From Lewinella sp038528965 (GTDB taxonomy: Bacteria > Bacteroidota > Bacteroidia > Chitinophagales > Saprospiraceae): 64,000 bases of DNA. A program made the position numbers and the translations under genes. The notes below the pieces were generated by a model. The model was not told where the DNA came from and made no database searches. It saw only the letters and a program-made list of their open reading frames with translations. Location of the stretch: the NCBI GenBank assembly GCA_038528965.1, contig JBCBEC010000038.1, forward strand, positions 1 to 64,000, in the 5' to 3' direction. This document shows positions 32,864 to 42,871 of this stretch, in pieces (the first letter of the stretch is position 1; every line of letters starts with the position of its first letter).

Positions 32864-33268
32864 TTATACGAGTTGCCGACTCTTCCACCAGGCATCGATG
32901 CTAATGCGGCCAGGGCCTAGAATCATAATCACTAGGTATCCAACTCCAAATAAGAGCGCGTGTTCTTTATCACCAAGTGGATCGGCACCGTGGATAATAA
33001 AGGCAGCTACGAGCATCGTAATTAGAGCTGGTATTGCGGCAACACGAGTAAACAGACCCAGAATGATGAAAATAGGACAAATGACTTCCCCTAAAACGGC
33101 TAATTGTAGAGATAGTTCTGCCCCAACACCAAAAGGATCAGCAAATTTGATCGGTGGACCCGCCATGAGCTTGTCCAATTTTCTTAGGCCATGATTAAAG
33201 ATCATGAATCCGCCGAAAGTGAGGCGAAGCATCAAAAGAGATATATCGAGTCGGTTATTTTCCGTCAT
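32864..33268 (-). CDS. DoxX-family membrane protein
   Basis: 134 residues with four hydrophobic helices and family motifs LRLTFGGFMIFNHGLRKLDK and AVLGEVICPIFIILGLFTRVAA. Function of such single-domain DoxX proteins is not firmly known. Its stop lies 23 nt before the ApbE start and its start 1 nt after the glycosyltransferase stop, so the genes are likely co-transcribed. Confidence 0.85.
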   Translation of the reverse strand: MTENNRLDISLLMLRLTFGGFMIFNHGLRKLDKLMAGPPIKFADPFGVGAELSLQLAVLGEVICPIFIILGLFTRVAAIPALITMLVAAFIIHGADPLGDKEHALLFGVGYLVIMILGPGRISIDAWWKSRQLV

Positions 33269-33269
33269 G

Positions 33270-34700
33270 TCAGTTGGTTTTTTCCAGTATCCATACTTTG
33301 TCTAGCAAGGTATCAGTGACCGTGTACTGGTCATAAATCAAGTCGGTCAACTTATTGTGTGGATGGTCCGTTCGCAACAACACAAAGCGCGGATCTTGAC
33401 GAAGTATATTTTGCGCCTCTTGTTCCAAATCAATTTCCAAGGCGTTCACGTGATGTTCGTAAAAAAGCAAAGACGAATGAACGTAAGGAGTAAGGCTTTG
33501 CTGACCGAGTAAATGGTAGGTGATATGATGGTAATTTCCGGTGTAAACCAGGTCGCCTGGTTCAAGACGTTCTTGTAATTCGGCAGCCACTACCCGCGGA
33601 TCATCCACTTTTTTAGTGTAGTAAGAGATTAGGCCAACTGAAAGACCGATGATGGCAAGAGCGAGTATCCCCCACGCCCAGGATCCAGAAAGTTTGCGAA
33701 GCCAGGGCTGACTCGTGCGTTCTTGCACAAACCAGGTAGCAGCCAGTAAGGCCAAGGCGGGCATGAGTTGGATTTGGTAATGACCAAAGGTTTTTCCCGG
33801 TAGGATGGTTATGACCACCACACAGACTAGCCAGAGCAGCAAAAATTGTTGCCATTGGCGATCAAGCTGAAGGGGAGCACGAAATGCGAAGATGGCAAGT
33901 AGCGTAAACGGAAAAAAACGCCCAAAAAAGGCTAGCGTAAATACCGCACGACTGCCCCAACTAGCCTCGACTGGATAGCGGCTGGTAACATCAAAAGTGT
34001 AGAATAGAAACGCATCCAACTGGCCCATGCTCGAATAATAGGCGTAGGTGAGCAAGACCGGGGCAAAGAAGATGAGCGTCATGGGCAGGCACTGTTGGAA
34101 GATCGCCTTACCCAGTTGTTTATCTTGCCAGCCTCGCCAGAGGAGATAAACTCCGATAGCAAAAGCATCAGCGGCTATGACGTACTTCACCATAAATCCA
34201 AGGCCTAGTAATAAACCCGCTGCGGCAAAATGATAGACACGTCGGTCAGGGCCCCAGGTCAACAGAACAGCGCCTAAGGCGAAGGGCACAAAAAATAACT
34301 CTGTATTGGGTGATAGCCCATAGTACTTAAAGATGGAGCACAAGAGCAAATAACCCAAGCCCGCGGCCCAGCCTACGCGTTCATCGTTCGTAGCCTTGCG
34401 GCCTAAACGGAAGACCAGAAAAGCGGTAAACCCTACCACGACTGTTGTCAATAAGCGCAATAGAAAGATAGAGCCCCCACTGAGCCAACTCATGGCTGCG
34501 TAGATCAGAAAAATACCAATTGGCTTGGTGTCAAAGCAGTCAACTAGATAGGTTTGGCCTTCCAGTAGCCCCTTGCCAATGAGGAAATAGGTTGACTCGT
34601 CGTGGTTGATGACGCTGGGATAAAAAGTGCCCCATCGAATAATAATAGCTAGGATGATAAAGATGCCCAGCGCCCATTTCGACCAGTCGACCCGCTGCAT
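33270..34700 (-). CDS. GT39/PMT-type glycosyltransferase, polytopic membrane protein
   Basis: 476 residues with about ten membrane helices. The first periplasmic loop has the acidic motif HDESTYFLIGKGLLEGQ and the following DTKPIG typical of dolichyl/undecaprenyl-phosphate-sugar mannosyl- and arabinosyltransferases (PMT_2/ArnT group). The C-terminal soluble part has the sequence GDLVYTGNYHHITYHLLGQQ. Acceptor unknown. The start overlaps the TerC stop (TAATG). Confidence 0.78.
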   Translation of the reverse strand: MQRVDWSKWALGIFIILAIIIRWGTFYPSVINHDESTYFLIGKGLLEGQTYLVDCFDTKPIGIFLIYAAMSWLSGGSIFLLRLLTTVVVGFTAFLVFRLGRKATNDERVGWAAGLGYLLLCSIFKYYGLSPNTELFFVPFALGAVLLTWGPDRRVYHFAAAGLLLGLGFMVKYVIAADAFAIGVYLLWRGWQDKQLGKAIFQQCLPMTLIFFAPVLLTYAYYSSMGQLDAFLFYTFDVTSRYPVEASWGSRAVFTLAFFGRFFPFTLLAIFAFRAPLQLDRQWQQFLLLWLVCVVVITILPGKTFGHYQIQLMPALALLAATWFVQERTSQPWLRKLSGSWAWGILALAIIGLSVGLISYYTKKVDDPRVVAAELQERLEPGDLVYTGNYHHITYHLLGQQSLTPYVHSSLLFYEHHVNALEIDLEQEAQNILRQDPRFVLLRTDHPHNKLTDLIYDQYTVTDTLLDKVWILEKTN

Positions 34701-35551
34701 TATTGCCCTTTATTGGGCTCGAGGATTCCTTCTTTGACTGCTTCTTCTTCGATACCGTGTAGTTGCACGGTGCCACCGACATTTTTACGGAGGCGCATGT
34801 TCAGGAATTCAACGAGCAAGGAGAAGGCAATCGCAAAGTAGAGATAACCCTTAGGTACTACACCTACCTGAGCACCAGCTACAGTCAGGTGAGCTAGGTG
34901 TGCTCCCTCCACGATCAGCATAAAGCCAATGAGGATTAAGAAGGCCAAGCCCAACATCTGGATCGTTGGATTGCGGTTAACGAAGTTGCCCACGGGGTTA
35001 GCAAACAACATCATGATGAGTACCGAAATAATGACGGCGGCGATCATGATCACCAGCGCTCCTGATATCCCGTTGGTCATTCCTACCGCAGTAAGGATAG
35101 AGTCGAAACTGAAGACAATGTTGATGATGGTAATCTGAATAATCACTTTGGATAGGGTAGAGGTCCCTTTGCCCATCTGAGCATCCGCTTCGTGTCCTTC
35201 TAGCTTATGACGAATCTCGCTGGTAGATTTGTAAAGTAGAAAAACACCACCTGCTATGAGAATTAGACTTTGCCCGGTAAAGCCAGCCTGTACGAGCGCA
35301 TTATCGATTTTGATCCACGGGCTATTCATGGCGACCAAGGCCGTAATGCCAAACAGCAAGGCAATACGCATGATCATCGCTAAAATCAGACCGATATTAG
35401 TCGCCCTGGGACGTTCTTCTTCTGGTAGCTTATTTGCCGCAATAGTGATGAAAATGATATTATCGATACCGAGGACAATCTCTAGGAAAGTAAGGGTGAG
35501 AAAACTCATCCATACACCGGCATTGCCCAAGTCAGGCATAATAAATTCCAT
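34700..35551 (-). CDS. TerC-family membrane protein
   Basis: 283 residues with about seven helices. Family motifs: LEIVLGIDNIIFITI near the N-terminus and VFSFDSILTAVGM in the middle, both with the acidic membrane residues of TerC proteins, which are linked to metal (Mn) efflux or tellurite resistance. It starts a four-gene run with GT39, DoxX and ApbE. Confidence 0.9.
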   Translation of the reverse strand: MEFIMPDLGNAGVWMSFLTLTFLEIVLGIDNIIFITIAANKLPEEERPRATNIGLILAMIMRIALLFGITALVAMNSPWIKIDNALVQAGFTGQSLILIAGGVFLLYKSTSEIRHKLEGHEADAQMGKGTSTLSKVIIQITIINIVFSFDSILTAVGMTNGISGALVIMIAAVIISVLIMMLFANPVGNFVNRNPTIQMLGLAFLILIGFMLIVEGAHLAHLTVAGAQVGVVPKGYLYFAIAFSLLVEFLNMRLRKNVGGTVQLHGIEEEAVKEGILEPNKGQ

Positions 35552-35793
35552 AGTCGTTAGCAGGTTGGTATTTGAAGCTGCAAGTTTACGATATTATCCA
35601 GAGTATTAATGAATGGAAGGCAGGATAATTGAGCCTGACTTAGGAGGGAGCTGTGCTAGGGCGGAAGCCAAAAAAAACATCGAAAAAATTAAATAACTCG
35701 TTTTTTGGTGTACTTTTTAAAGTCAGATTGGGATGTTAAGTAATTGATCAAGAGTGGTTTGTGATTTGTGGGTGCCCCATCGAAAAAGTTAAA
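35552..35793. other. Intergenic region, nothing assigned
   Basis: About 240 nt between TerC and the symporter stop. A repeated cgaaaaa(g/a)ttaaat(t/a)actcg phrase occurs at 35679-35699 and 35779-35797, the second overlapping the symporter stop. No gene. Confidence 0.4.
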
Positions 35794-37233
35794 TTACTCG
35801 ATTTCTCTTCCCCGTTTTTGCGGCTTTCCCCAAACTGCTCCCAGACCCAAAATGATAAACACGACGATCATCGCAAAAAGGTAGGCATCAAACCCAAGTA
35901 GCAGTTGGTTAGGGAGCCATTCGTAGTAAAAGGCGAGTAGTAATACTTCTCCGATGATAATCGCGACAACGGCCCACGCGGGGCTAACCACCTTCCAATA
36001 GAGTACCGCCAAGGTGATCGGAAATAGCATGGATAAACCGCTAAAGGCCAGCTTACCCATATCAAAAATGGTATCAAAGGGGCGAGCGGCAATACCGAGG
36101 CCAATAATGGCAAAGAGGATGACGCAGATACGGCCAATCCTCACCTGTTGCGATAGCGCCAGTTCTTTTCGAAAGGGCAGTACGAAGTCGCGCGTAACGA
36201 TGGTGCTCAAGGCTAATAATTGAGAGTCCAGGGTAGACATAAAGGCCGCCAGCGCACCGGTTAGTACCAATGCTGCAAACCACTCGCTGCTGTGCTCCAC
36301 CAACATCATGGGGAGAATTTGGTCCGCCGCTTTCCCTTCTAGCCCCGGGAAGCTTAAATGCCCCAGCACGCCTATGATGACGGGGAAGAGCGATATGATC
36401 AATGGGATGCCACCGTACAATAGCGCCGACTTTTTGAGTTTGTCCAGGTCTTTGGCCACGTAAAAACGCATGAAGATCTGTGGAAACATGGGAATGCAGA
36501 ACAACCAAAAGATGAGGATGCTAAACCACTTTTGGGGTGGATATTTGTCTCCTGCGCCTTCGCGATTGAACAGACTGGGTTCTAGTGCGAAGACCTGCTC
36601 ATTGGCGTTCGTTAGCCCACCTAGGCTGTTGGTGATAACCAGTACAGCGGCCAACATTAGACCAATGGCCAGCAGGCCCTGTTTGAGATCAGTTTTTGCT
36701 ACACTCCGCATACCGCCAATCCAGACATAAGCGATGGTAAAAAGCGTGAGGAAGGTAGCACCCCAGAGATAGGGAATCTGTTGTTGGGTAATGGTTTCCA
36801 GTATATAACCCGCTCCTACAATCTGAAGGGATAAGTAAGGAAAGGTGAAAAGAATCATCACCAGGGCGTACAACCAGCGTAGTACATTGCTACCGGTGCG
36901 TTGATAGATCAGCTCGCCTGGCGTAATATGCCCGTGTTCCTTGCCTAATCGCCAGATTTTGGTGCCTAGCAGAAAAAAGGAAAAGGCAGCAAAACCGGTG
37001 CCCAGGGCCATGACCACATAATAAGTATAGCCCACTCGGTAGCCTTCTCCAGCAAAGCCAAGGAAGTAAAAGGCACTGAAATTGGTGGCCAGAATGGTGA
37101 AGAATAGGGTGAGGGTACCCAGACTACGATTGGCCAAAAAGTATCCTTCCGGCGTAGTAGCATCCTGTTTAGCCCCACGCAAGCTACCGAGAAAAACAAC
37201 AGCTATGTAGATCAAGAGAATAGCGTAGACCAT
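35794..37233 (-). CDS. Sodium:solute symporter (SSS family), PanF-like
   Basis: 479 residues with about 13 helices. SSS features: the first helix region GYFLANRSLGTLTLFFTILATNFSAF, the GxxYxxxxALGTGFAAFSFF segment and a later LTGALAAFMSTLDSQLLALS motif. The gene begins directly after the stop of a small DUF3311-type protein (TAAATG), the usual arrangement for pantothenate/PanF-like symporters with a YhdT-like partner. Substrate not determinable. Confidence 0.85.
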   Translation of the reverse strand: MVYAILLIYIAVVFLGSLRGAKQDATTPEGYFLANRSLGTLTLFFTILATNFSAFYFLGFAGEGYRVGYTYYVVMALGTGFAAFSFFLLGTKIWRLGKEHGHITPGELIYQRTGSNVLRWLYALVMILFTFPYLSLQIVGAGYILETITQQQIPYLWGATFLTLFTIAYVWIGGMRSVAKTDLKQGLLAIGLMLAAVLVITNSLGGLTNANEQVFALEPSLFNREGAGDKYPPQKWFSILIFWLFCIPMFPQIFMRFYVAKDLDKLKKSALLYGGIPLIISLFPVIIGVLGHLSFPGLEGKAADQILPMMLVEHSSEWFAALVLTGALAAFMSTLDSQLLALSTIVTRDFVLPFRKELALSQQVRIGRICVILFAIIGLGIAARPFDTIFDMGKLAFSGLSMLFPITLAVLYWKVVSPAWAVVAIIIGEVLLLAFYYEWLPNQLLLGFDAYLFAMIVVFIILGLGAVWGKPQKRGREIE

Positions 37234-37428
37234 TTATTCCCAGTACTTTTTAGCGAAGAGATAAAAGACCAGTATAAACCCGAGGTGCAGCAACATGAAC
37301 CAGCTCATCCAAGTGGGAAACCCCAACCAACTCGTACCGTTTGACCATTGTACAAATAGATAATCCTGGGAAAGGAGAAAAAGAGCAATAAAAGCTAGCC
37401 ACCAGTACCAAGCCTTTCGCTTTTTCAT
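37234..37428 (-). CDS. Small membrane protein (DUF3311/YhdT-like symporter partner)
   Basis: 64 residues with two hydrophobic helices (WYWWLAFIALFLLSQDYLF and WMSWFMLLHLGFILVFYLFA). Size, topology and direct contact with the SSS gene match the DUF3311/YhdT group that accompanies such symporters. Confidence 0.72.
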   Translation of the reverse strand: MKKRKAWYWWLAFIALFLLSQDYLFVQWSNGTSWLGFPTWMSWFMLLHLGFILVFYLFAKKYWE

Positions 37429-37526
37429 TTTGGTGCTTTTGCAGTGAAGGTAAGCAATCGCGTTTATTCTTTTTCTTTTGCCGGAATCCCGCTAGTTTTG
37501 CCCCACTTTTCAGTGAAGAAGTGCTT

Positions 37527-38012
37527 ATGAAATTTCGTCGCCTCAATAATGAGGAATTACAAGAATTAGAACAAGAGTTTGTCCAGTTTTTGGTTACCCA
37601 TTCCATTACGGCTCCGGATTGGGTGAAACTCAAAGTGGAAGATCCAACTAAGGCCGAAGGGCTTGTTGACCTCTTCAGTGATATTGTTTTTGAAAAGGTA
37701 GTAGGGAATATCCAATACCTGGAATACCGTACGCCTGATGATATCAAAACCTTCCACTGCCAGGAGGACAAAATTGTGATGAATGGCTTGCGTATGGAAG
37801 GAAAAGCAGAGATTGATCTTACCACAGATTTACCACCGGCTGAGATGTTTAAGATACTGCAAGCAGCTGATGTGAAACTCCAAATCTATACCGCACAGAA
37901 AGGCTACGTACCAGGACGGGCAGCAGAGCTTTTTCGGATGTTAGAAGGTGGTGCCAAAATTTCGCGTGAAGGGCAGCTTTTTCGGGCTATAGAAGGATTT
38001 AAAGGCGCTTAA
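37527..38012 (+). CDS. Conserved Bacteroidota protein (DUF6495-like)
   Basis: 161 residues from ATG 37527; an in-frame GTG two codons earlier is less likely. The N-terminus KFRRLNNEELQELEQEFVQF and the conserved DWVKLK, NIQYLEYR and GLRMEGKAEIDL segments fit a small conserved family of Bacteroidota with no known role. Soluble, no signal peptide. It is followed in the same direction by an acetyltransferase and a methyltransferase. Confidence 0.7.
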   Translation: MKFRRLNNEELQELEQEFVQFLVTHSITAPDWVKLKVEDPTKAEGLVDLFSDIVFEKVVGNIQYLEYRTPDDIKTFHCQEDKIVMNGLRMEGKAEIDLTTDLPPAEMFKILQAADVKLQIYTAQKGYVPGRAAELFRMLEGGAKISREGQLFRAIEGFKGA

Positions 38013-38074
38013 GCGGGAACCTTTCAGTTCGCTTTGCTTTTTTGTCAAAAAAGACCGGGACTAAAGCTTAAGGC

Positions 38075-38596
38075 ATGAAGAAAGATCTGAAGACCTTATT
38101 GAGCCTTCGAGCGCTGCGTTTGGAAGACTGTGCCCTCATCAGCAAGGCGTTCCGAGAGCAAGGCTGGAGTAAGAGTCAAGCGAAATACGAACAGTATTTG
38201 CAGTATCAGGAGCAAGGCCTCCGAGATATTGTCTTGGCCGAGTTGGAGGGGCAATTTGCGGGCTACCTCACCATTGTTTGGGAGTCTAGTTATCCGTATT
38301 TCAAAGAACAGGATATACCCGAAATAGTCGATTTCAATGTCTTGCAAAAATTCCAACGCCAAGGTATTGGTACCCGCCTGATGGACGAAGCAGAACGCAG
38401 GATAAAGAAGGTGTCTCCCCTTGCGGGTATTGGCTTTGGATTGACGAAAGACTACGGACCGGCACAAATACTCTACATCAACCGGGGCTATAAACCAGAC
38501 GGTAATGGTGCAACAAAGGCCGCTGCACCTTTAGTATATGGGAGCGAGATCACGGTTGATGATGATCTGGTCCTACATTTGATCAAAGAACTATAG
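38075..38596 (+). CDS. GNAT-family N-acetyltransferase
   Basis: 173 residues. The GNAT core is visible: a beta strand with EIVDFNVLQKFQRQGIGTRL (acetyl-CoA loop RQGIGT) followed by the helix MDEAERRI and the later YGPAQILYINRGYKPDG. Substrate unknown. Its stop codon is 1 nt before the methyltransferase start, so the two are probably co-translated. Confidence 0.83.
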   Translation: MKKDLKTLLSLRALRLEDCALISKAFREQGWSKSQAKYEQYLQYQEQGLRDIVLAELEGQFAGYLTIVWESSYPYFKEQDIPEIVDFNVLQKFQRQGIGTRLMDEAERRIKKVSPLAGIGFGLTKDYGPAQILYINRGYKPDGNGATKAAAPLVYGSEITVDDDLVLHLIKEL

Positions 38597-38597
38597 C

Positions 38598-39344
38598 ATG
38601 GCGCATAAGGGTAGCGATGTATATGACGATGAGGAGTTCTTCAGCAGGTATATTGCTAAGAGAAGAAGGCTCAACTCACCCAATGATTTGCTGGAGGAGC
38701 CAATTATCGACGAACTCCTTGCCGAGGTAGCCGGTAAAGAATTACTAGATCTTGGCTGTGGAGACGGGCGTTACGCCGCCAAGTTGCTGGGCCAAGGATT
38801 GAAGAGCTACCGTGGAATTGATGCTTCTGAAAATATGATCCGGCTTGCCCAGGAGCATCTACTGGAATTCGCAGAAGCCAGCGTCGAACGACAAACATTA
38901 GAAGAAATCACTGTGACGAGGCGATCTTATGACATTTTACTATCACGTCTTGTTCTGCATTACCTGGAAGATCTAGCGCACATTTTTGCGGTTGCTCATC
39001 AATCTTTGCGCGAAGGCGGCTGTTTCATCTTTTCGGTAGAACATCCCATCATCACCAGTAACTATGCGGCTTACAACCAACAAGCAAAAGTAAAGCGAGA
39101 AGATTGGGTGGTGGATAACTACTTCCACAGTGGGCAACGAATCAATAAATGGATTGGCAAGGAGGTCATTAAATACCACCGAACACTGGAGGAATACGTG
39201 CGCTTGATTCAAAAAAGCGGCTTTGCTCTAGAAGAAATTAGAGAGTCCAAACCAGCAAGGGCCAATTTTGCGGAGCAAACAGAGTATGACCGCCGGATGA
39301 GGATCCCTTTGTTCCTGTTATTTAAAGTACGAAGAGTAAGCTAG
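38598..39344 (+). CDS. Class I SAM-dependent methyltransferase
   Basis: 248 residues. SAM motif I is LLDLGCGDGRYAAKLL, then GIDASENMIRLAQEH (motif post I), SYDILLSRLVLHYLED (motif II) and LREGGCFIFSVEHPI. The acceptor substrate cannot be read from the sequence. A purine/pyrimidine tract (tctactttctactttctacc) lies after the stop at 39440-39465. Confidence 0.83.
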   Translation: MAHKGSDVYDDEEFFSRYIAKRRRLNSPNDLLEEPIIDELLAEVAGKELLDLGCGDGRYAAKLLGQGLKSYRGIDASENMIRLAQEHLLEFAEASVERQTLEEITVTRRSYDILLSRLVLHYLEDLAHIFAVAHQSLREGGCFIFSVEHPIITSNYAAYNQQAKVKREDWVVDNYFHSGQRINKWIGKEVIKYHRTLEEYVRLIQKSGFALEEIRESKPARANFAEQTEYDRRMRIPLFLLFKVRRVS

Positions 39345-39514
39345 CTAATTTTGTGGTTACTTTATGCGCTTCTAGTCCAGTCCATACTATTGCCTTTCAT
39401 TTGGGAAAAGCCAGCGAACTGAAAATCTCCTTCTACCCTATACCCTCTACTTTCTACTTTCTACCGCCTAAGGTTTTCAATGATCATTGATTAGGAGGAC
39501 ACGCTAGACTAAAT

Positions 39515-40198
39515 TTACGCTTCCCCTTCCAACAGATCCGGCCGCCGATCCTTCGTACGCTGCAGCGCCTGCTCGTATCGCCACTCCTCAATCTTGCGCG
39601 TATTACCGCTAGTGAGAATTTCTGGAACTTTCCAACCCCGAAAATCCGCGGGTCGAGTGTATACTGGTGGAGCGAGTAGATCATCCTGGAAGGAATCGGT
39701 CAGGGCGGATTGTTCATCACCCAATACACCGGGCAAGAGCCTGCCAATAGAATCTACGAGTACGGCAGCTGCTAATTCACCGCCACTTAGGACATAGTCG
39801 CCAATGCTGATTTCGCGTGTTACATACTGTTCACGGATGCGCTCGTCGATGCCCTTGTAGTGCCCACAAATGAGGATGATGTTCTCCTTAAGTGATAGCT
39901 CATTGGCAATTCCCTGGCGGTAGCGCTCACCGTCTGGCGTAAGAAAGATCACCTCCTGGTAGTTGCGTTCACCCTTAAGATCATCCAGGCATTTTGCCAG
40001 GGGCTCGCACATCATCACCATGCCTGCACCGCCACCAAATTGATAGTCGTCAATCTGCTTGTGTCTGCCGATGCCGTAATCTCTGAGATTGTGTACAACG
40101 ACCTCCAGTAGCCCCTTTTGCTGCGCCCGTTTCATGATAGAATGTTCAAAAGGGCTGTGCAATAACTCTGGTAAAACCGAAATGATGTCTATCCGCAT
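39515..40198 (-). CDS. trmD: tRNA (guanine-37-N1)-methyltransferase
   Basis: 227 residues. SPOUT/TrmD motifs: the N-terminal MRIDIISVLPELLHSPFEHS, FGGGAGMVMMCEPL, and the trefoil-knot segments LICGHYKGIDER and GDYVLSGGELAAAVLVDSIG, which bind SAM. It methylates G37 of tRNAs reading CNN and similar codons. It is separate from rpsP (42872, opposite strand), whereas many bacteria have rpsP-rimM-trmD in one operon. C-terminus RKIEEWRYEQALQRTKDRRP fits the family. Confidence 0.95.
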   Translation of the reverse strand: MRIDIISVLPELLHSPFEHSIMKRAQQKGLLEVVVHNLRDYGIGRHKQIDDYQFGGGAGMVMMCEPLAKCLDDLKGERNYQEVIFLTPDGERYRQGIANELSLKENIILICGHYKGIDERIREQYVTREISIGDYVLSGGELAAAVLVDSIGRLLPGVLGDEQSALTDSFQDDLLAPPVYTRPADFRGWKVPEILTSGNTRKIEEWRYEQALQRTKDRRPDLLEGEA

Positions 40199-40576
40199 GC
40201 GCTCCTACAATCTTAATTTCTCTGCAAAGCTGAACAATATCCACCAATTTCCCAACTACCGCTTACTTGCGACTCCCGTCGCAAGACATACTCTCACTCC
40301 CGTCGCAAAGTAGATCATGTACCAGACCTCTTCTTCCAGCCCGTAGACTTCAATACTTGTGGTAAGCCTGCGCATGATAGATTACTGATATCTAGCACTT
40401 TTTACGGTCAGTTTTATTGGCATAACGCTAGTAACGATAGCATGCATTTTCTGGGGTGTGGGCCCTAAATGTCTAGTATTGTACATTAAGTGGCGGCTTT
40501 GAGGGATTTTTGATATCTGTAATTTCATAATGAAATCGTAACTTTCACGCTGGCTAGCAAAGACTAGTCGTTGCGT
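40199..40576. other. Divergent intergenic region trmD / histidine kinase
   Basis: 378 nt without a gene. CTTGCGAC-tccc-GTCGCAAG (40266-40285) is a perfect 8-bp hairpin, and its right half (actcccgtcgcaa) is repeated at 40295-40308. The promoters of both flanking genes must be here but are not clear. Confidence 0.5.
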
Positions 40577-42643
40577 ATGAATAAACTGTGTTACTTAATA
40601 GTCTCCCTCCTCGCTTCTGTCCTTCTGTGCGCCAACCTTAGTGCACAGAAGCTCGATAGTTTGGAACGTTTGTGGAGTGAGATTACTAGCGACTCTTTGC
40701 GCATTCAGCAACAACTAGACTATGCCTCTTCGCTTTACGAAGCTTATCAGTACGAAGATGCCTTTCGGTTTGCGGACCGGGTCGTGCAGTACTTTCCAGA
40801 GTCTTTGCGAGGAACAAGGCTCAATCTACGTGCCCTTTACCTGAATACCCTTTTTGCGTCTGCTACCGGCAATGTCGCTAGTTTCTATGATACATGGGAT
40901 GATGCGATTTATCAGGCTTCTGCCCTACCGGATACCTTTTACCTAATCGAATTGACTAACCTGCGGGCGGGGCAGTATTTGTATACAATGCGTTACGACT
41001 CTGCCTACCAAAGCTACCAGCAATCCCTTGATTTGGCCATTGCCATTAAAGATATTGATGCGCAAAATTCTGTACTCAACAACATGGCGATCATCTTTGG
41101 TGAACAGGGACTGGTGCAGAAAGCCAAGGATAAGTTCTGGGAGGCTACCCAAGGAGCAATGGCGCAGGGTGATTCCATCCTGGTGTTTACAGGTCATAAT
41201 AATGTAGCCCACTGTTATGCCGAACTCGGTGAACCCGATTCTGCTCGGCTTTTCCTAGATGCTTCCCGTGCCTTTATGACAGTTGATTTTCTGGACTTTG
41301 AGAATAGCATGATCCATTCGAATTATGGTCTTATTGCGAAGCTCGAAGCAGATTATCCAGCGGCCATTCAAGAGTACCACCGAGCCTTGTATTATGCAAA
41401 ACGAGGCTCCGACGCTATCAATATTTGTGAGGCCACCTCTCAGATAGGGCAAGCATTTTCTGAGCTATCGCAATACGATTCTGCTTCTTATTATCTGGCC
41501 CAAGCTGAGATTCTCGCCCGACAAATGCAAGCCAATGAAGTGTTGCGCGATGTGCTACCTACCCAGGCGAAAAGTTATGCCGCTCTAGGCCGATGGGATG
41601 CCGCCTATCAGTCCGCCAGCCAAGCTATTGAACTGCGGGACGAATACCTAACGGGAGAAGTACAACGGCAAGTGGCTGAGATGGAGGCCAAATACCAACT
41701 ATCGGACTACGAAAGAGAAAACGAGTTTCTCCGTACGATCGGCCAGGAGCGAGAGGAGAAGCTTAAGCAACGAACCTTTTTTTCGATCCTGGGTCTACTG
41801 GGCTTGCTCCTTATCTCGGGTTTGGCGATTTTAGCCTGGCGCCGAAACGAGACCATTCGTGCATTGAATTCAGAACTAGAAAACAAAGTGGCGGAACGCA
41901 CCGCAGAATTGGAAACCGCCAACACCCAGCTCCAGGAATACGTAGAGGATTTAAAGGTCTTTACGCACGTGACTTCGCACGATCTAAAGGAACCTTTGCG
42001 GAATATATCGGGCTTCTCGAGTTTACTGAAACGCCGCTTGGCGTCCACCCTTACGGATGATTCGGCCGATTTTATGGAAATGATTCGGGTAAATGCCAAC
42101 CAAATGCACGAATTGGTAGAAGGTATACAGTTTTACTCGATGCTGGACCCACAAGTGGCACCTCCTGCTTTTGAGCCGGTGGATTTAGCTGCACTTTGCA
42201 ATCGCGTACAATCTTCTTTGGACACTTTCCTCAGCGAAAAGCAAGCGCAGTGCATTTATTCCGATGCGCTACCAGAAATTCAGGCTTCGGCGGAAGCACT
42301 ACAAGTAACCATCAAGAATTTGGTAGAGAACGCGATCAAATATAATGATGCAGCAGTACCCACTGTTGAAATCAACTACGAGCAACATGGGCAGTGGCAT
42401 CTGATACGAGTAAGCGATAACGGTATCGGCTTAGAGCCGGCCTACTACGAACAAATCTTTCAGATGTTCAAGCGCCTCCATACCCGGCAAGACTATATTG
42501 GTACCGGGATGGGGCTTGGGATTAGCCGAAAACTGGTTCGCAAGTTCGGCGGCGATATTACCGTGGAAAGTACAGTGGGTGAAGGGAGTACCTTCACGGT
42601 ACATTGGCCCTTTGCGGGGACGAATGGGCAGGCTAAGACCTAG
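40577..42643 (+). CDS. TPR-containing sensor histidine kinase
   Basis: 688 residues from ATG 40577. Signal peptide (LIVSLLASVLLCANLSAQ), then about seven TPR-like helical repeats (for example YDSAYQSYQQSLDLAIAIKD), one membrane helix (FFSILGLLGLLLISGLAILA), a coiled-coil linker, the dimerisation H-box SHDLKEPLRNISGFSSLLKR and an ATPase domain with N-box NLVENAIKYND, G1 DNGIGL and G2 GMGLGISRKLV. The input is probably periplasmic protein contacts. No response regulator is adjacent. Confidence 0.9.
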   Translation: MNKLCYLIVSLLASVLLCANLSAQKLDSLERLWSEITSDSLRIQQQLDYASSLYEAYQYEDAFRFADRVVQYFPESLRGTRLNLRALYLNTLFASATGNVASFYDTWDDAIYQASALPDTFYLIELTNLRAGQYLYTMRYDSAYQSYQQSLDLAIAIKDIDAQNSVLNNMAIIFGEQGLVQKAKDKFWEATQGAMAQGDSILVFTGHNNVAHCYAELGEPDSARLFLDASRAFMTVDFLDFENSMIHSNYGLIAKLEADYPAAIQEYHRALYYAKRGSDAINICEATSQIGQAFSELSQYDSASYYLAQAEILARQMQANEVLRDVLPTQAKSYAALGRWDAAYQSASQAIELRDEYLTGEVQRQVAEMEAKYQLSDYERENEFLRTIGQEREEKLKQRTFFSILGLLGLLLISGLAILAWRRNETIRALNSELENKVAERTAELETANTQLQEYVEDLKVFTHVTSHDLKEPLRNISGFSSLLKRRLASTLTDDSADFMEMIRVNANQMHELVEGIQFYSMLDPQVAPPAFEPVDLAALCNRVQSSLDTFLSEKQAQCIYSDALPEIQASAEALQVTIKNLVENAIKYNDAAVPTVEINYEQHGQWHLIRVSDNGIGLEPAYYEQIFQMFKRLHTRQDYIGTGMGLGISRKLVRKFGGDITVESTVGEGSTFTVHWPFAGTNGQAKT

Positions 42644-42771
42644 TAATGTCGATCTCTGATTCTCTATTCCAATTGCTTTTTACTCGCAGTACTATTCTTT
42701 CGGAACAGCACACCAGGAACGATTGGAGATTTAGTTTTTTACCGTAACGGGCGTGGTAACCAAAAAAACTC

Positions 42772-42804
42772 TATATTTGCGCTTCCTTTTGAAACAAGAG
42801 GAAG
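42772..42804 (+). promoter_or_regulatory. rpsP promoter -7 box and leader hairpin
   Basis: TATATTTG (42772-42779) matches the Bacteroidota -7 consensus TAnnTTTG about 95 nt before the rpsP ATG. CTTCC (42782-42786) and GGAAG (42800-42804) could form a small hairpin at the very start of the transcript. The -33 element is not clear. Confidence 0.55.
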
Positions 42805-42871
42805 ATATGGCAATCCCGTAGCTTGTTAGTCAAGGTAAACGGGGATCATTCAATTAAACGGACATTTAAAG